Shown here: positions 19,148-33,141 of the stretch, piece by piece
Numbering within the stretch: position 1 is the stretch's first letter
Layout of the letters: the number at the start of each line of letters is the position of its first letter
Assembly: GCF_001308265.1 (NCBI RefSeq)
Contig: NZ_CP012023.1
Coordinates: 1,440,932 to 1,504,931, forward strand
From: Celeribacter marinus
Lineage (GTDB): Bacteria; Pseudomonadota; Alphaproteobacteria; Rhodobacterales; Rhodobacteraceae
Reading direction: 5' to 3'
DNA: 64,000 nucleotides
The notes under the pieces: model-generated
The model's input: the letters and a program-made list of their open reading frames with translations, nothing else
Told to the model about the DNA's origin: nothing
The model's database searches: none
Translations under genes and position numbers: made by a program

Positions 19148-20143
19148 ATGCGATACACCGTAGCAGCAACAGTTCGAAACGAAGGGCCATTCCTATTGGA
19201 ATGGCTGGCTTGGCAAAAGATGCTCGGCTTTGACGATGTGTTGTTCGTGCATAACGACTGCACAGATCATTCGACCGAGCTAATGCGCGTTCTTGCCGAT
19301 GCAGGATGGTGTCTTGAACAAGAACACTTTCCCGAGGACACGCCCCCAGTACGCTCTGGTTTGGACGCTATGCGCGCCCATGACGTTATGCGATCGACCG
19401 ACTGGCTCTTCATCTGTGATGTCGATGAATACCTCATCCCAAAGGTTGGGAACCGCACCATAGCGGCGTTTTTGAACGGAAAGGAAACGCAATTTGCGGG
19501 CGTGGCCGTCCAATGGAAAGTGTTCGGGACATCTGGCCTGATCCTCTATGATGATACGTTTTTGCACCGGACCTTTACGCGCGGGGCAAGAACCAAGAGC
19601 CATCCAAATGCATTTTTCAAAAGTTTCTTGTATCAGCCGCTGCGCTTTCAAAAATTTTCTCCGCACTCGCCGCGTGGCATGACCCTTGATGGCGACTGGA
19701 GCAAGGCGCCGACCAACTGGGGACGGGCGAATGGGCGGCCGTTCGAGCTTGACCCCAATGGCGAACACCGGCAACGCACCAAGCGTCCGTTCATCACGCA
19801 TGACGGCGCACAACTCAATCACTACGTTACAAAGTGGATTGAAAGTGTGGATTTCAAAATGGGGAACGTATGTCCGCTACGAAAAGGCGATGTTCCGCGC
19901 TACAGCGAAGAATTTTTTGATATTCACGATCGCAATGACGAGTATGACGGCAAGGCTTTGCGGTTCGATGACCGCTTTGATACCGTCTACGCGCAGATAA
20001 CGGCCGTGCCGCGCGTTCTGGAACTGCACCACTTGTGTTGCGCCGACTATATCAAGGCTATTCACGACAAACGCGGATCAAATGTGAATGATGACCCGCG
20101 CTACCGTGCTCGCCTAACACAGGCCAAAAACGCAGCAATGTGA
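19148..20143 (+). CDS. Family 2-like glycosyltransferase (PF13704 type)
   Basis: 331 residues. The N terminus RYTVAATVRNEGPFLLEWLAWQKMLGFDDVLFVHNDCTDHS is typical of the glyco_tranf_2_4 group, and CDVDEYLIP (about residues 94-102) is the nucleotide-sugar/metal-binding DxD region. Acceptor and sugar are unknown; surface polysaccharide work is a guess. The start at 19148 follows AAAGAGG and places the family motif at the N terminus; upstream in-frame ATGs exist at 19061 and 19118. It is convergent with rpoC and shares a bidirectional terminator with it. Confidence 0.85.
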   Translation: MRYTVAATVRNEGPFLLEWLAWQKMLGFDDVLFVHNDCTDHSTELMRVLADAGWCLEQEHFPEDTPPVRSGLDAMRAHDVMRSTDWLFICDVDEYLIPKVGNRTIAAFLNGKETQFAGVAVQWKVFGTSGLILYDDTFLHRTFTRGARTKSHPNAFFKSFLYQPLRFQKFSPHSPRGMTLDGDWSKAPTNWGRANGRPFELDPNGEHRQRTKRPFITHDGAQLNHYVTKWIESVDFKMGNVCPLRKGDVPRYSEEFFDIHDRNDEYDGKALRFDDRFDTVYAQITAVPRVLELHHLCCADYIKAIHDKRGSNVNDDPRYRARLTQAKNAAM

Positions 20144-20165
20144 CGCAAAGGCCAAGCCGCAATGC

Positions 20166-20194
20166 AAAAGGGCCCCGCACTGCGGAGCCCTTTT
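20166..20194. terminator. Terminator after rpoC (bidirectional form)
   Basis: AAAAGGGC pairs with GCCCTTTT at the base, then one mismatch, then CCGC/GCGG and a small loop. T-rich tracts follow on both strands. It ends rpoBC from the right and the glycosyltransferase gene from the left. Confidence 0.88.
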
Positions 20195-20215
20195 CTATTT
20201 TTGATATCACGTATT

Positions 20216-23200
20216 TTACGCGTCGTCGCCCTCGGGGGTCTCGATCGGTGCGGCGTCCATGACGTCGACTGAGACATCCTCAGATGGAGCCGCGAGTGCG
20301 GCTGCCGCTTCGGCTTCAATACGAGCACTCTCCACCACTGCACCATCGCGGTCCGCAGCAATTTTGCGCACGCGCATCGTCGCGCCACCGGTACCGGCAG
20401 GGATTAAACGGCCAACGATAACGTTCTCTTTGAGACCGACAAGCTTGTCGCGTTTACCCTGTACAGACGCTTCCGTGAGAACACGCGTTGTCTCTTGGAA
20501 AGAGGCCGCAGAGATAAACGAGCGGGTCTGAAGCGATGCCTTCGTGATACCAAGCAAGATTGGCTGACCTTTAGCAGGACGACCACCTTTGCTTTCAGCT
20601 TTCGCGTTGGCTTCTTCAAACTCGATCTTGTCGACGTTTTCGCCTTTGAGAAGTGTGGTATCACCGCTTTCGAGGATCTCCCATTTCTGCAACATTTGAC
20701 GCACGATCACTTCGATGTGTTTATCGTTAATCTTCACGCCCTGAAGACGGTAAACATCCTGAACCTCGTTGATCATGTAGTCAGCCAAAGCCTCGACACC
20801 CATAATGGCAAGAATATCGTGCGGCGCGGGGTTACCGTCCATCAGATACTCACCCTTCTGGATGAAGTCGCCTTCGCCCACTGGGATGTGCTTGCCCTTA
20901 GGTACCATGTACTCGACCGGCTCCATCGACTCGTCTGCAGGTTCGATGGAAATGCGACGCTTATTCTTGTAGTCGCGGCCAAAGCGCACGTAACCGTCAA
21001 TCTCCGCGATGATCGCGTGATCTTTCGGACGACGTGCCTCGAAGAGTTCAGCAACACGCGGCAAACCACCGGTAATGTCTTTCGTCTTCGCGCCTTCGCG
21101 TGGAATACGTGCAACAACGTCACCCGCTTTGATGTCTTGACCATCTTCGATGGACAAAATTGCATCTACAGACATCAGGTAGGTAACTGGATTGCCGCCA
21201 TCATTGCGCATTGGCTCGCCATCATCGCCCAAAATAAGGACCTCAGGCTTGAGATCACCACCTTTGGGAACAGAGCGCCAATCGGACACGATTTTCTGCG
21301 TCATACCCGTTGCATCATCGGTCACATCACGCACCGACAAGCCAGAGATGAGGTCGACGAACTTCGCCTTACCCGCCTTTTCTGCGATGATTGGGAGCGT
21401 ATAGGGATCCCACTCAAACAGTTTGTCGCCACGCTTGATCGTATCGCCTTCTTTGATGAAGACCTTTGTGCCGTAACCAAGCTTGTAAGACGCACGCTCG
21501 GCGCCATGCTCGTCAACCAATGCCATAGACATGTTGCGACCCATGACGATGTTCTCGCCGTGAACGTTTTCAAGTAGGTTAGGGTTGGTAAAGACAACCT
21601 TACCTTCTTGGTTGGCTTCTTGGAACGACTGTTGGCCACCCTGTGCAACCCCACCAATGTGGAATGTACGCATGGTCAACTGTGTGCCCGGCTCACCGAT
21701 GGACTGTGCGGCGATAATGCCGACAGATTCACCTTGGTTCACCATGGTGCCGCGTGACAGGTCACGACCGTAGCACATGGCGCAAACGCCCTCTTCGGCC
21801 TCACAGGTCAATGGGGAACGGATGCGCATGGATGCAACACCGGCCTCTTCGACTAGATCAGCTTTGCGCTCGTCGATGAGTTCGTTCTTGGCCAAAAGCA
21901 CTTCGTCTGTGCCTGGTTTGAGAACTTCATCGGCGGAGACGCGACCGAGGATACGCTCGGCCAGCGAGGATACCACTTCGCCATCGTTCACAGCCGCTTC
22001 AGCGGTGATCGCGATGTCGGTGCCACAATCGACCTGACGGATAATGCAGTCTTGTGCAACGTCCACGAGGCGGCGTGTGAGGTAACCGGAGTTCGCTGTT
22101 TTAAGCGCGGTATCGGACAGACCCTTACGGGCACCGTGTGTCGAGTTAAAGTACTCAAGAACGGTCAGACCTTCTTTAAAGTTCGAGATAATCGGTGTTT
22201 CGATAATCTCACCAGAAGGTTTCGCCATCAGGCCGCGCATGCCGCCCAACTGTTTCATCTGTGTGACCGAGCCACGCGCACCGGAGTGGGCCATCATGTA
22301 AACCGAGTTCGGTTCCATTTCGGCGCCATTCTCGTCGCGCTTGCTTGCCGAAATCGTCGACATCATGGCTTCGGTGACTTTGTCGTTACACTTCGCCCAA
22401 GCATCGACAACTTTGTTGTACTTCTCGCCCTGAGTGATCAGGCCGTCCATGTACTGTTGTTCGAAATCTTTGACGAGGCCACGGGTCTCATCGACCAATG
22501 TCCACTTGGTGTCGGGGATCACCATGTCGTTCTTGCCGAACGAAATGCCGCCCTTGAACGCTTCGCGGAAACCCAAGGTCATGATCTGATCACAGAAAAT
22601 CACGGACTCTTTCTGACCACAGTAGCGGTAGACAGTGTCGATGACTTTTTGCACGTCTTTCTTGCGCAGCAGCGTGTTGACCAAGTCAAACGGTGCCTTT
22701 GCGTTCAGCGGCAACAGGCCACCAAGGCGCAAGCGGCCCGGCGTGGTGTCGAACAAAACAGCGACTTCCTGACCGGTTTCGTCGATCTGTGGAATACGCG
22801 CTTTGATCTTCGCGTGCAGGTGCACTTCGCCAGCGTTCAAGGCGTGCTCTACTTCTTCGATATCAGCAAAGATCATGCCCTCACCGACCATGCCCTCACG
22901 TTCCATCGTGACGTAGTAGAGACCCAAAATCATATCCTGTGACGGAACAATGATTGGCGCGCCGTTGGCGGGCGACAGAACGTTGTTCGTGGACATCATC
23001 AAAACGCGGGCTTCAAGCTGTGCCTCAAGAGAGAGCGGCACGTGAACAGCCATCTGGTCACCGTCGAAGTCGGCGTTAAACGCGGAACACACGAGGGGGT
23101 GAAGCTGAATGGCTTTGCCTTCGATCAGCGTGGGTTCGAACGCTTGGATCCCGAGACGGTGAAGCGTGGGTGCACGGTTCAACAGAACGGGGTGCTCGCG

Positions 23201-24457
23201 GATCACTTCGTCGAGGATGTCCCAGACTTCGGGGCGCTCTTTTTCAACGAGTTTCTTCGCCTGTTTCACGGTCGAGGAATAGCCTTTGGCCTCCAGACGC
23301 GAATAGATGAACGGCTTGAACAATTCGAGCGCCATCTTTTTGGGCAGACCACACTGGTGCAACTTCAACTCGGGACCGGTCACAATGACCGAACGACCGG
23401 AGAAGTCGACGCGTTTGCCCAAAAGGTTCTGGCGGAAGCGACCTTGTTTCCCCTTCAGCATGTCGGAGAGCGACTTCAACGGACGCTTGTTGGCACCGGT
23501 GATGACGCGGCCACGACGGCCGTTGTCGAACAGGGCGTCGACGGATTCTTGCAACATACGTTTCTCGTTGCGCACGATGATATCGGGCGCTCGCAGCTCG
23601 ATGAGGCGCTTGAGACGGTTGTTGCGGTTGATCACACGACGATAGAGATCGTTGAGGTCGGAGGTCGCGAAACGACCACCATCAAGCGGCACAAGAGGAC
23701 GAAGCTCTGGCGGGATCACGGGAACCACGGTGAGGATCATCCACTCGGGACGGTTGCCGGATTCAAGGAAGCTTTCAACGATCTTCAAACGCTTGATGAT
23801 CTTTTTGGGCTTCAATTCGCCAGTCGCCTCTTTGAGATCTTCGCGCAGTTGCTCTGCGGCGGACTCAAGGTCGATGTTCGACAACATTTTACGGATCGCT
23901 TCGGCGCCGATGTCGGCCTCGAATGCGTCCATGCCATAGATGTCTTGCGCGTCCATGAACTCCTCTTCGGTCATCATCTGACCGTAGGTGAGATCGGTAA
24001 GACCCGGCTCAATTACAACATAGTTTTCAAAGTAGAGCACACGCTCAAGATCGCGCAGCGTCATGTCGAGCATGAGGCCGATACGGCTTGGCAGTGATTT
24101 CAAGAACCAGATGTGTGCAACAGGCGCGGCCAGTTCGATATGGCCCATACGCTCGCGACGCACCTTCTGGAGGGTAACTTCGACACCACATTTCTCGCAG
24201 ACAACGCCGCGATATTTCATGCGCTTGTATTTGCCGCACAGGCATTCATAGTCTTTGATCGGGCCAAAGATACGCGCACAAAACAGACCGTCACGCTCGG
24301 GTTTGAACGTGCGGTAGTTGATGGTTTCGGGCTTTTTGATCTCACCGTAGGACCACGACAGGATGCGCTCGGGCGATGCGAGAGAGACCTTGATCTCGTC
24401 AAACGTCGACGGCTGCGCCAGCGGGTTGAACGGGTTGGTTGAGAGTTCCTGGTTCAT
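20216..24457 (-). CDS. rpoC: RNA polymerase beta' subunit
   Basis: 1413-residue largest subunit of RNA polymerase. N-terminal zinc ribbon cysteines at 72, 74, 87 and 90; the active-site motif [12 protein letters not shown] near residue 460 holds the three magnesium-binding aspartates; the second zinc site [11 protein letters not shown] is in the C-terminal half. A C-terminal acidic alanine-rich tail is normal for the group. It follows rpoB after 55 nt and ends at a strong terminator. Confidence 0.99.
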   Translation of the reverse strand: MNQELSTNPFNPLAQPSTFDEIKVSLASPERILSWSYGEIKKPETINYRTFKPERDGLFCARIFGPIKDYECLCGKYKRMKYRGVVCEKCGVEVTLQKVRRERMGHIELAAPVAHIWFLKSLPSRIGLMLDMTLRDLERVLYFENYVVIEPGLTDLTYGQMMTEEEFMDAQDIYGMDAFEADIGAEAIRKMLSNIDLESAAEQLREDLKEATGELKPKKIIKRLKIVESFLESGNRPEWMILTVVPVIPPELRPLVPLDGGRFATSDLNDLYRRVINRNNRLKRLIELRAPDIIVRNEKRMLQESVDALFDNGRRGRVITGANKRPLKSLSDMLKGKQGRFRQNLLGKRVDFSGRSVIVTGPELKLHQCGLPKKMALELFKPFIYSRLEAKGYSSTVKQAKKLVEKERPEVWDILDEVIREHPVLLNRAPTLHRLGIQAFEPTLIEGKAIQLHPLVCSAFNADFDGDQMAVHVPLSLEAQLEARVLMMSTNNVLSPANGAPIIVPSQDMILGLYYVTMEREGMVGEGMIFADIEEVEHALNAGEVHLHAKIKARIPQIDETGQEVAVLFDTTPGRLRLGGLLPLNAKAPFDLVNTLLRKKDVQKVIDTVYRYCGQKESVIFCDQIMTLGFREAFKGGISFGKNDMVIPDTKWTLVDETRGLVKDFEQQYMDGLITQGEKYNKVVDAWAKCNDKVTEAMMSTISASKRDENGAEMEPNSVYMMAHSGARGSVTQMKQLGGMRGLMAKPSGEIIETPIISNFKEGLTVLEYFNSTHGARKGLSDTALKTANSGYLTRRLVDVAQDCIIRQVDCGTDIAITAEAAVNDGEVVSSLAERILGRVSADEVLKPGTDEVLLAKNELIDERKADLVEEAGVASMRIRSPLTCEAEEGVCAMCYGRDLSRGTMVNQGESVGIIAAQSIGEPGTQLTMRTFHIGGVAQGGQQSFQEANQEGKVVFTNPNLLENVHGENIVMGRNMSMALVDEHGAERASYKLGYGTKVFIKEGDTIKRGDKLFEWDPYTLPIIAEKAGKAKFVDLISGLSVRDVTDDATGMTQKIVSDWRSVPKGGDLKPEVLILGDDGEPMRNDGGNPVTYLMSVDAILSIEDGQDIKAGDVVARIPREGAKTKDITGGLPRVAELFEARRPKDHAIIAEIDGYVRFGRDYKNKRRISIEPADESMEPVEYMVPKGKHIPVGEGDFIQKGEYLMDGNPAPHDILAIMGVEALADYMINEVQDVYRLQGVKINDKHIEVIVRQMLQKWEILESGDTTLLKGENVDKIEFEEANAKAESKGGRPAKGQPILLGITKASLQTRSFISAASFQETTRVLTEASVQGKRDKLVGLKENVIVGRLIPAGTGGATMRVRKIAADRDGAVVESARIEAEAAAALAAPSEDVSVDVMDAAPIETPEGDDA

Positions 24458-24512
24458 ATTATGAGTTCCTCATACGGTTGCGGAAGGGAGAGAGGGATAA
24501 GAGCCGAAGCCC

Positions 24513-28652
<4,140 letters not shown>

Positions 28653-28869
28653 TCGCGTCTTTACCTTTCGAATTTTCGAGAGCCACATATACCGGTGGGC
28701 GCCGGCGCATGTACCCTTACGAAACGAAGCTGTCCGGTCTATTCCTGCATTCGTCCCACCGAATGCTCCCGACCATGGACCCTTCTTAGAAAGCGTCTTC
28801 CCACGGACATCCGAGGCAGGCGCTTACTGAGAGGGGTATCTTAAGGTTTTGCAGCCCCAAGACAGGTTC

Positions 28870-28898
28870 GGCTGGACCCCGAAATTCGGGATCCAGCC
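28870..28898. other. Hairpin in the rplL-rpoB gap
   Basis: GGCTGGA (28870-28876) pairs with TCCAGCC (28892-28898); inside, after one mismatch, more pairing around AAT. The T-tract (TTTTGTTTTG) follows on the plus strand, not on the rpoB-coding strand. On the mRNA this is a stable stem without a U-tail, so processing by RNase III or partial pausing is more likely than termination. Confidence 0.55.
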
Positions 28899-28931
28899 TT
28901 TTGTTTTGATGCCCCGAAAGGGCAATATCGC

Positions 28932-29306
28932 TTAGGCGACCTCGACGGTTGCGCCAGCTGCTTCCAGCTTGCCCTTAACGTCTTCAGCTTCGTCCTTGGA
29001 CACGCCTTCTTTGATTTTTCCGCCAGCTTCAACGAGCTCTTTGGCTTCTTTGAGGCCCAGGCCAGTGATGGCGCGAACTTCTTTGATGACGTTGATTTTG
29101 GAGCCACCAGCATCTTTGAGAACGACGTCGAATTCTGTCTTCTCTTCTGCTGCAGCACCACCAGCGTCGCCGCCACCGGCAACCATTACGGCGCCGCCAG
29201 CTGCTGGCTCGATGCCGTATTCGTCTTTGAGGATTTCTTTCAGCTCTTGAGCTTCGAGAAGGGTGAGACCTACGATCTCTTCTGCAAGTTTCTTCAGATC
29301 AGCCAT
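28932..29306 (-). CDS. rplL: 50S ribosomal protein L7/L12
   Basis: 124-residue stalk protein. N-terminal dimerisation helix [26 protein letters not shown], an alanine/glycine-rich hinge near residues 35-55, and a C-terminal factor-binding domain with [23 protein letters not shown]. It recruits EF-Tu, EF-G and IF2. It follows rplJ after 72 nt and precedes a 279-nt gap to rpoB. Confidence 0.98.
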   Translation of the reverse strand: MADLKKLAEEIVGLTLLEAQELKEILKDEYGIEPAAGGAVMVAGGGDAGGAAAEEKTEFDVVLKDAGGSKINVIKEVRAITGLGLKEAKELVEAGGKIKEGVSKDEAEDVKGKLEAAGATVEVA

Positions 29307-29378
29307 TGTACTGTTTCCGTTTAGTTAAAGGTGTGTTCCAGCGGGTGTTTGACAACCCACGCAGATACAAAAGATTGC

Positions 29379-29891
29379 TTAAGCAGCCTTTTCCTCGATT
29401 GTGGAAAGGATACTCGCGATATTCGAAGCGGGTGCGCCAATCGCGCCGGCGATGTTGGAAGCAGGTGCCCCAATGCAGCTCGCGATTTGAGCAAGAAGCT
29501 CGTCGCGCGAAGGCATTTTGGAAACGCGTACAACACCAGCAACGTCAAGACCTTCGCCACCCATAGCACCACCGAGAATTTGAAGCTTCTCGTTGGTTTT
29601 AGAAAATTCCACAGCAACCTTAGCGGCCGCAACGGGATCTTCAGAATAGGCGAGGACTGTCATGCCGTTGAGAAGGTCGCCAACAGGTGCGTTGGGCGTG
29701 CCTTCCAAGGCGATTTTAGCAAGCCGGTTCTTGGCAACGCGAACTGCACCACCTGCGTCACTCATACGAGCGCGCAAATCTTGCATTTCAGCAACCGTAA
29801 GACCTGCGTAGTGTGCTACCACGACCACGCCAGAGCTTTCAAAGATCTGGCCGAGTTCGTCGACCACTTTTTCTTTTTGTGCTCTATCCAC
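29379..29891 (-). CDS. rplJ: 50S ribosomal protein L10
   Basis: 170-residue L10, the base of the L7/L12 stalk. It starts at GTG ([17 protein letters not shown]), preceded by TTGGAG seven nt upstream, which supports this non-ATG start. GTG is common for rplJ in alphaproteobacteria. The C-terminal helical part that binds L12 dimers ([20 protein letters not shown]) is present. A leader of about 220 nt precedes it, and L10-(L12)4 usually represses its own mRNA in this family. Confidence 0.97.
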   Translation of the reverse strand: MDRAQKEKVVDELGQIFESSGVVVVAHYAGLTVAEMQDLRARMSDAGGAVRVAKNRLAKIALEGTPNAPVGDLLNGMTVLAYSEDPVAAAKVAVEFSKTNEKLQILGGAMGGEGLDVAGVVRVSKMPSRDELLAQIASCIGAPASNIAGAIGAPASNIASILSTIEEKAA

Positions 29892-30119
29892 AGTTTTACT
29901 CCAAGTATGGAGGGTTTCCCCTCCGGCTCATTGTACCGGATCTCTCCGGCGGTTCGGTCCTTGTTTACGGGAACGTCACCGCCGTAAGCTCACGGGAGCT
30001 CTTGGCTAAATGGCCTATCCCGTCTCAGGCAGGAAATTATGGACCCAAATGGGACCACCCACCGTCTCGGACGAAAGCAAAAACAGCGCACGACGAATCT
30101 CACGCTGGTTGCAATCTTG
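29892..30119 (-). promoter_or_regulatory. rplJ leader (predicted autoregulatory mRNA leader)
   Basis: About 220 nt of untranslated sequence between the predicted promoter and the GTG of rplJ. It contains several short self-complementary blocks, for example GGAGGGG/CCCCTCC around 29909-29925 and CCGGAGAG/CTCTCCGG around 29937-29951. No reading frame of interest. By position this is where an L10 leader lies in many bacteria; the exact fold cannot be assigned by eye. Confidence 0.5.
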
Positions 30120-30148
30120 TCTCTAAAGAGAAACGGCGCAGCGCGCAA
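30120..30148 (-). promoter_or_regulatory. Predicted rplJL-rpoBC promoter
   Basis: Minus strand TTGCGC (30143-30148), 17-nt spacer, TAGAGA (30120-30125). It lies just after the rplKA terminator and before the rplJ leader, as expected if rplJL-rpoBC is a separate transcription unit. Confidence 0.5.
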
Positions 30149-30186
30149 GGGCTACACACGCGCGCTACGGACAAGTATTCGGCGCG

Positions 30187-30215
30187 AAAAAAGGCGCCCC
30201 AATCTGGAGCGCCTT
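30187..30215 (-). terminator. Terminator after rplA
   Basis: On the minus strand AAGGCGC pairs with GCGCCTT (30209-30215 with 30191-30197), with extra CC/GG pairing inside, followed by a run of six T. It separates the nusG-rplKA unit from rplJL-rpoBC. Confidence 0.85.
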
Positions 30216-30281
30216 CATTATCTTAGTGTCCGTATATCAATCAATGCAAATTAAGCATCAGATCAAACGGGCCGCCGTAGT

Positions 30282-30980
30282 TTAGTTGCCGGCTGCGTTA
30301 TCGATGTCGAGCGTCACGCCTGGACCCATTGTAGAAGATACAACGATCTTCTGCATGTAAGCACCTTTGGCGCCAGTTGGCTTGGCTTTAAGTACTGCAC
30401 CAACAAAGGCACGTACGTTCTCAACCAACTGAGCATCATCAAACGACAGCTTGCCAACGCCAGCATGCACAACGCCTGCTTTTTCGGCTTTAAACTGAAC
30501 TTCGCCACCTTTAGCCGCGTCAACAGCCGCTTTCACGTCCATTGTCACTGTGCCAATTTTCGGGTTCGGCATCAGGTTGCGTGGACCAAGGATTTTGCCG
30601 AGACGCCCGACGATTGGCATCATGTCAGGAGTTGCGATGCAACGATCGAAATCGATCTTGCCGCCCTGAATAGCTTCCATCAGATCTTCTGCGCCAACAA
30701 TGTCTGCGCCTGCTGCCGTTGCTTCGTCGGCCTTGTCGCCGCGAGCGAATACAGCAACACGGACCGTTTTGCCTGTGCCATTTGGCAAAGTCACGGCGCC
30801 GCGAACCATCTGGTCGGCGTGACGTGGGTCAACACCTAGGTTCATTGCGATATCGATTGTTTCGTCAAACTTTGTGTTCGACGCACCCTTGATGAGCGCA
30901 ACTGCGTCTTCAACGGAAAGATTTGCTTTGCCTACAAATGCGGCACGAGCTGCGGTGGTACGTTTGCCAAGTTTAGCCAT
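30282..30980 (-). CDS. rplA: 50S ribosomal protein L1
   Basis: 232-residue L1 of the mobile L1 stalk near the E site. Motifs [25 protein letters not shown] and the segment [15 protein letters not shown] mark the two-domain L1 fold. In other bacteria L1 represses the rplKA mRNA. Its start overlaps the rplK stop by one base. A terminator follows about 70 nt after the stop. Confidence 0.98.
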   Translation of the reverse strand: MAKLGKRTTAARAAFVGKANLSVEDAVALIKGASNTKFDETIDIAMNLGVDPRHADQMVRGAVTLPNGTGKTVRVAVFARGDKADEATAAGADIVGAEDLMEAIQGGKIDFDRCIATPDMMPIVGRLGKILGPRNLMPNPKIGTVTMDVKAAVDAAKGGEVQFKAEKAGVVHAGVGKLSFDDAQLVENVRAFVGAVLKAKPTGAKGAYMQKIVVSSTMGPGVTLDIDNAAGN

Positions 30981-31405
30981 TACTTCACCTCGATGCCCAT
31001 AGAACGCGCGGAACCGAGGATGATTTTCATCGCTGCCTCGATATCGTTTGCATTCAGGTCTTTCATTTTAGCTTCGGCGATCTCTTTCACCTGAGCAATA
31101 GACACGGAACCTGCTGTATCGCGGCCAGGGTTTGTTGCACCCGACTTGAGCTTCGCAGCCTTCTTAAGGAAATAGGACGCTGGTGGCGTCTTGATTTCCA
31201 TCGTGAACGATTTGTCTTGGTAGTACGTAATTACGGTTGGGCACGGGGAACCCGCTTCCATGTCCTGCGTCTTGGCGTTGAACGCCTTACAGAATTCCAT
31301 AATGTTGATACCACGCTGACCAAGCGCCGGACCCACGGGTGGGGACGGGTTTGCTTGACCGGCGGGAACTTGCAGCTTCATCTTGCCTGCGAGCTTCTTA
31401 GCCAT
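30980..31405 (-). CDS. rplK: 50S ribosomal protein L11
   Basis: 141-residue L11 of the GTPase-associated centre. The N-terminal domain carries [33 protein letters not shown], with the prolines contacted by thiopeptides; the C-terminal RNA-binding domain ends [21 protein letters not shown]. It overlaps rplA by one base and follows nusG after 128 nt. Confidence 0.98.
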   Translation of the reverse strand: MAKKLAGKMKLQVPAGQANPSPPVGPALGQRGINIMEFCKAFNAKTQDMEAGSPCPTVITYYQDKSFTMEIKTPPASYFLKKAAKLKSGATNPGRDTAGSVSIAQVKEIAEAKMKDLNANDIEAAMKIILGSARSMGIEVK

Positions 31406-31533
31406 TGGCTTTTTCCTTTTCCAACCTCCAGCGAGACGCGTCTCACGGAGAACTATGTTGTGTGGTCAGGTCCGAGACTCGCGCGCCTCTCGCCTCCCAC
31501 GGGTACTGCGTCCCTTTTCGGGACGCGTCTCGC
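31406..31533 (-). promoter_or_regulatory. nusG-rplK spacer with stem-loops
   Basis: 128 nt holding a 12-bp perfect palindrome GAGACGCGTCTC (31433-31444) and a 7-bp stem GCGTCCC/GGGACGC with a 5-nt loop (31508-31526). The word GACGCGTCTC occurs in both (31435-31444 and 31522-31531). The position fits an L1-binding site that would control rplKA. No convincing promoter was seen. Confidence 0.35.
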
Positions 31534-32067
31534 TCAGGACCTTTTCATGACCTGAGTGAATTCCAATTCGACCGGCGTCGCGCGACCAAAGATCGACACA
31601 GACACTTTAAGGCGCTGGCTTGCCTCATCAACATCCTCGACCATACCATCAAAGCCCTCGAATGCACCCTCGGAGACAGAGACTTGCTCGCCAACTTCAA
31701 AGGTGATTGTGGAGCGCGGCGCTTCTGCGCCCTCTTCTACACGGCCAAGGATTGATTCAACTTCGCTGTCGCGCATTGGCACAGGTTTGCCAAAAGACCC
31801 AAGAAACCCGGTGACGCGATTGATCGAGTTGATCAGGTGGTAGCCTTGGTCGGTCATTTCCATGCGGACAAGAACATAGCCCGGCATAAAACGACGCTCG
31901 ACGGTTACTTTTTTACCGCGGCGTACTTCAATAACTTCTTCTGTCGGGACCAGAACTTCGTCGAACTGATCCTGAAGGCCCTTTTCTTCCACAGCCGTTT
32001 TGATCGCTTCGGCAATCTTTTTCTCGAAGTTCGAGAGAACGCTTACCGAATACCAACGCTTAGCCAT
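31534..32067 (-). CDS. nusG: Transcription elongation/antitermination factor NusG
   Basis: 177-residue NusG, which links RNA polymerase with Rho or with S10. The start at MAKRWYSVSVLSNFEKKIAEAIK was chosen on family length; an upstream ATG at 32181 would add 38 unlike residues. The NGN domain contains KVTVERRFMPGYVLVRMEM and the C-terminal KOW domain EVGEQVSVSEGAFEGFDGMVEDVD. It is separated from secE by an inserted gene, which is unusual. Confidence 0.98.
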   Translation of the reverse strand: MAKRWYSVSVLSNFEKKIAEAIKTAVEEKGLQDQFDEVLVPTEEVIEVRRGKKVTVERRFMPGYVLVRMEMTDQGYHLINSINRVTGFLGSFGKPVPMRDSEVESILGRVEEGAEAPRSTITFEVGEQVSVSEGAFEGFDGMVEDVDEASQRLKVSVSIFGRATPVELEFTQVMKRS

Positions 32068-32203
32068 GGGGTCATTGCCTTTGTCTAATCCCGACGCAAT
32101 CGTCGGATCGTGTTTCAATCTCAAGCACTTAAGTGCCACTCTCCCGAACAATAAAGCGGCGCGCAACTCGAATCGCTGCACGCCTTGTAAGGTGAGTGCG
32201 CCC

Positions 32204-32232
32204 GCTCTACCGCCTCAAGCATGTAAGTTCAA
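32204..32232 (-). promoter_or_regulatory. Predicted nusG promoter
   Basis: Minus strand TTGAAC (32227-32232), 17-nt spacer, TAGAGC (32204-32209), about 140 nt before the nusG start and after the stop of the inserted gene. If real, it would make nusG independent of secE transcription. Confidence 0.45.
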
Positions 32233-32279
32233 GCCTTTAGGGCGCAAACAGGCCCACCGGCGTCACCCCGCTCGCCCCG

Positions 32280-32837
32280 TCAGGTGTCGTCAAAAACACC
32301 GGTCGGCAGACCGTCCATCGAGGTGCGGTTTTTCTCGCCCCAATAGGCGCGGATATCGGCATCGCTTTTGTCCGCAGCCCAATTGCGCAACGCCGGACGC
32401 TCGCGGGTATACTCGAAAAGTGGCACGCCATAACCACAGGACGTTTGCACCAGATCGATGTCCTGAATAAAAATCTGACGCGCATTAACCGGTATGTCGC
32501 CACCGATGTGTTGCGCGAACAGTGGTGTAAACTCGGGCGCATCGCGATGCACCACGCGGCCACGCCCATACAGGCGCAAAATCATCGGCGGCCCCTCAAA
32601 GGCGCAGAACATCAGCGTCAAACGCCCGTCCGCGATCACATGCGCCGCTGTTTCGTTTCCCGACCCGGTGAGATCAAGAAATAGCGCCTCGTTTGGCCCA
32701 GTTATGCGCAAGGAGTCGGTAGAGCGCGGCGTGAGGTTGACGCGCGTGTCCTGCGCGGCGGAAGCGCAGAAAAAGATATGCTGGCGCTCGACAAAGGCGC
32801 GCAATGTATCGGAAATGGAATCGAATTGTTTAGCCAA
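32280..32837 (-). CDS. Pyridoxamine 5'-phosphate oxidase-like flavin protein
   Basis: About 185 residues with a split-barrel flavin-binding fold. FCASAAQDTRVNLTPRSTDSLRI near the N terminus and GRLTLMFCAFEGPPMILRLYGRGRVV are typical of the PNPOx-like group often seen in alphaproteobacteria. Substrate unknown; true vitamin B6 synthesis is not implied. The frame begins with TTG (32835-32837), without a strong ribosome binding site, and no better ATG is available. The gene sits between secE and nusG, on the same strand. Confidence 0.83.
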   Translation of the reverse strand: MAKQFDSISDTLRAFVERQHIFFCASAAQDTRVNLTPRSTDSLRITGPNEALFLDLTGSGNETAAHVIADGRLTLMFCAFEGPPMILRLYGRGRVVHRDAPEFTPLFAQHIGGDIPVNARQIFIQDIDLVQTSCGYGVPLFEYTRERPALRNWAADKSDADIRAYWGEKNRTSMDGLPTGVFDDT

Positions 32838-32884
32838 GGGAGCCCCCTACTGCAGCCCCGACCCTATTCGCAAAGCGCAGTGGC

Positions 32885-33085
32885 TTATCCGACGAAATTC
32901 AACAGGCCCTGAAGTCCGGTTTTAATGATCAGATCAACGAGGAAAAAGAAAACAGCCGTAAGAGCCGCCATGATAAAGACCATAACCGTGGTCAACATGA
33001 CTTCGCGGCGCGTTGGCCAGACGATCTTCGAGACCTCAGCGCGAACTTGCTGGATGAACTGAAGTGGGTTTGTCTTAGTGGCCAT
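32885..33085 (-). CDS. secE: Preprotein translocase subunit SecE
   Basis: 66-residue single-helix SecE, the short form without the two extra N-terminal helices of E. coli. The amphipathic segment VRAEVSKIVWPTRREV is diagnostic and is followed by one membrane helix (TTVMVFIMAALTAVFFFLVDLII). It stabilises SecY in the translocon. In most bacteria secE directly precedes nusG; here a flavin-protein gene lies between them. Confidence 0.97.
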   Translation of the reverse strand: MATKTNPLQFIQQVRAEVSKIVWPTRREVMLTTVMVFIMAALTAVFFFLVDLIIKTGLQGLLNFVG

Positions 33086-33141
33086 TGTCTATTCCTGAAC
33101 CTGATGTGGTTTGTGGCATCTACGCCAGTGCGCCGTAGAAT

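Noticed and set aside
22052..24097. Long plus-strand frames over rpoC
   Set aside because: They run antisense to rpoC codons and show no family resemblance; shadows of codon bias.
32104..32240. tRNA-Val-like fragment upstream of nusG (GGCGGTAGAGC, CTCACCTTACAAGG, GATTCGAGT on the minus strand)
   Set aside because: D-arm, anticodon and T-loop words occur in order, but the spacings are wrong, the anticodon stem does not pair and no acceptor stem is found. Chance or a very old remnant; not a tRNA.
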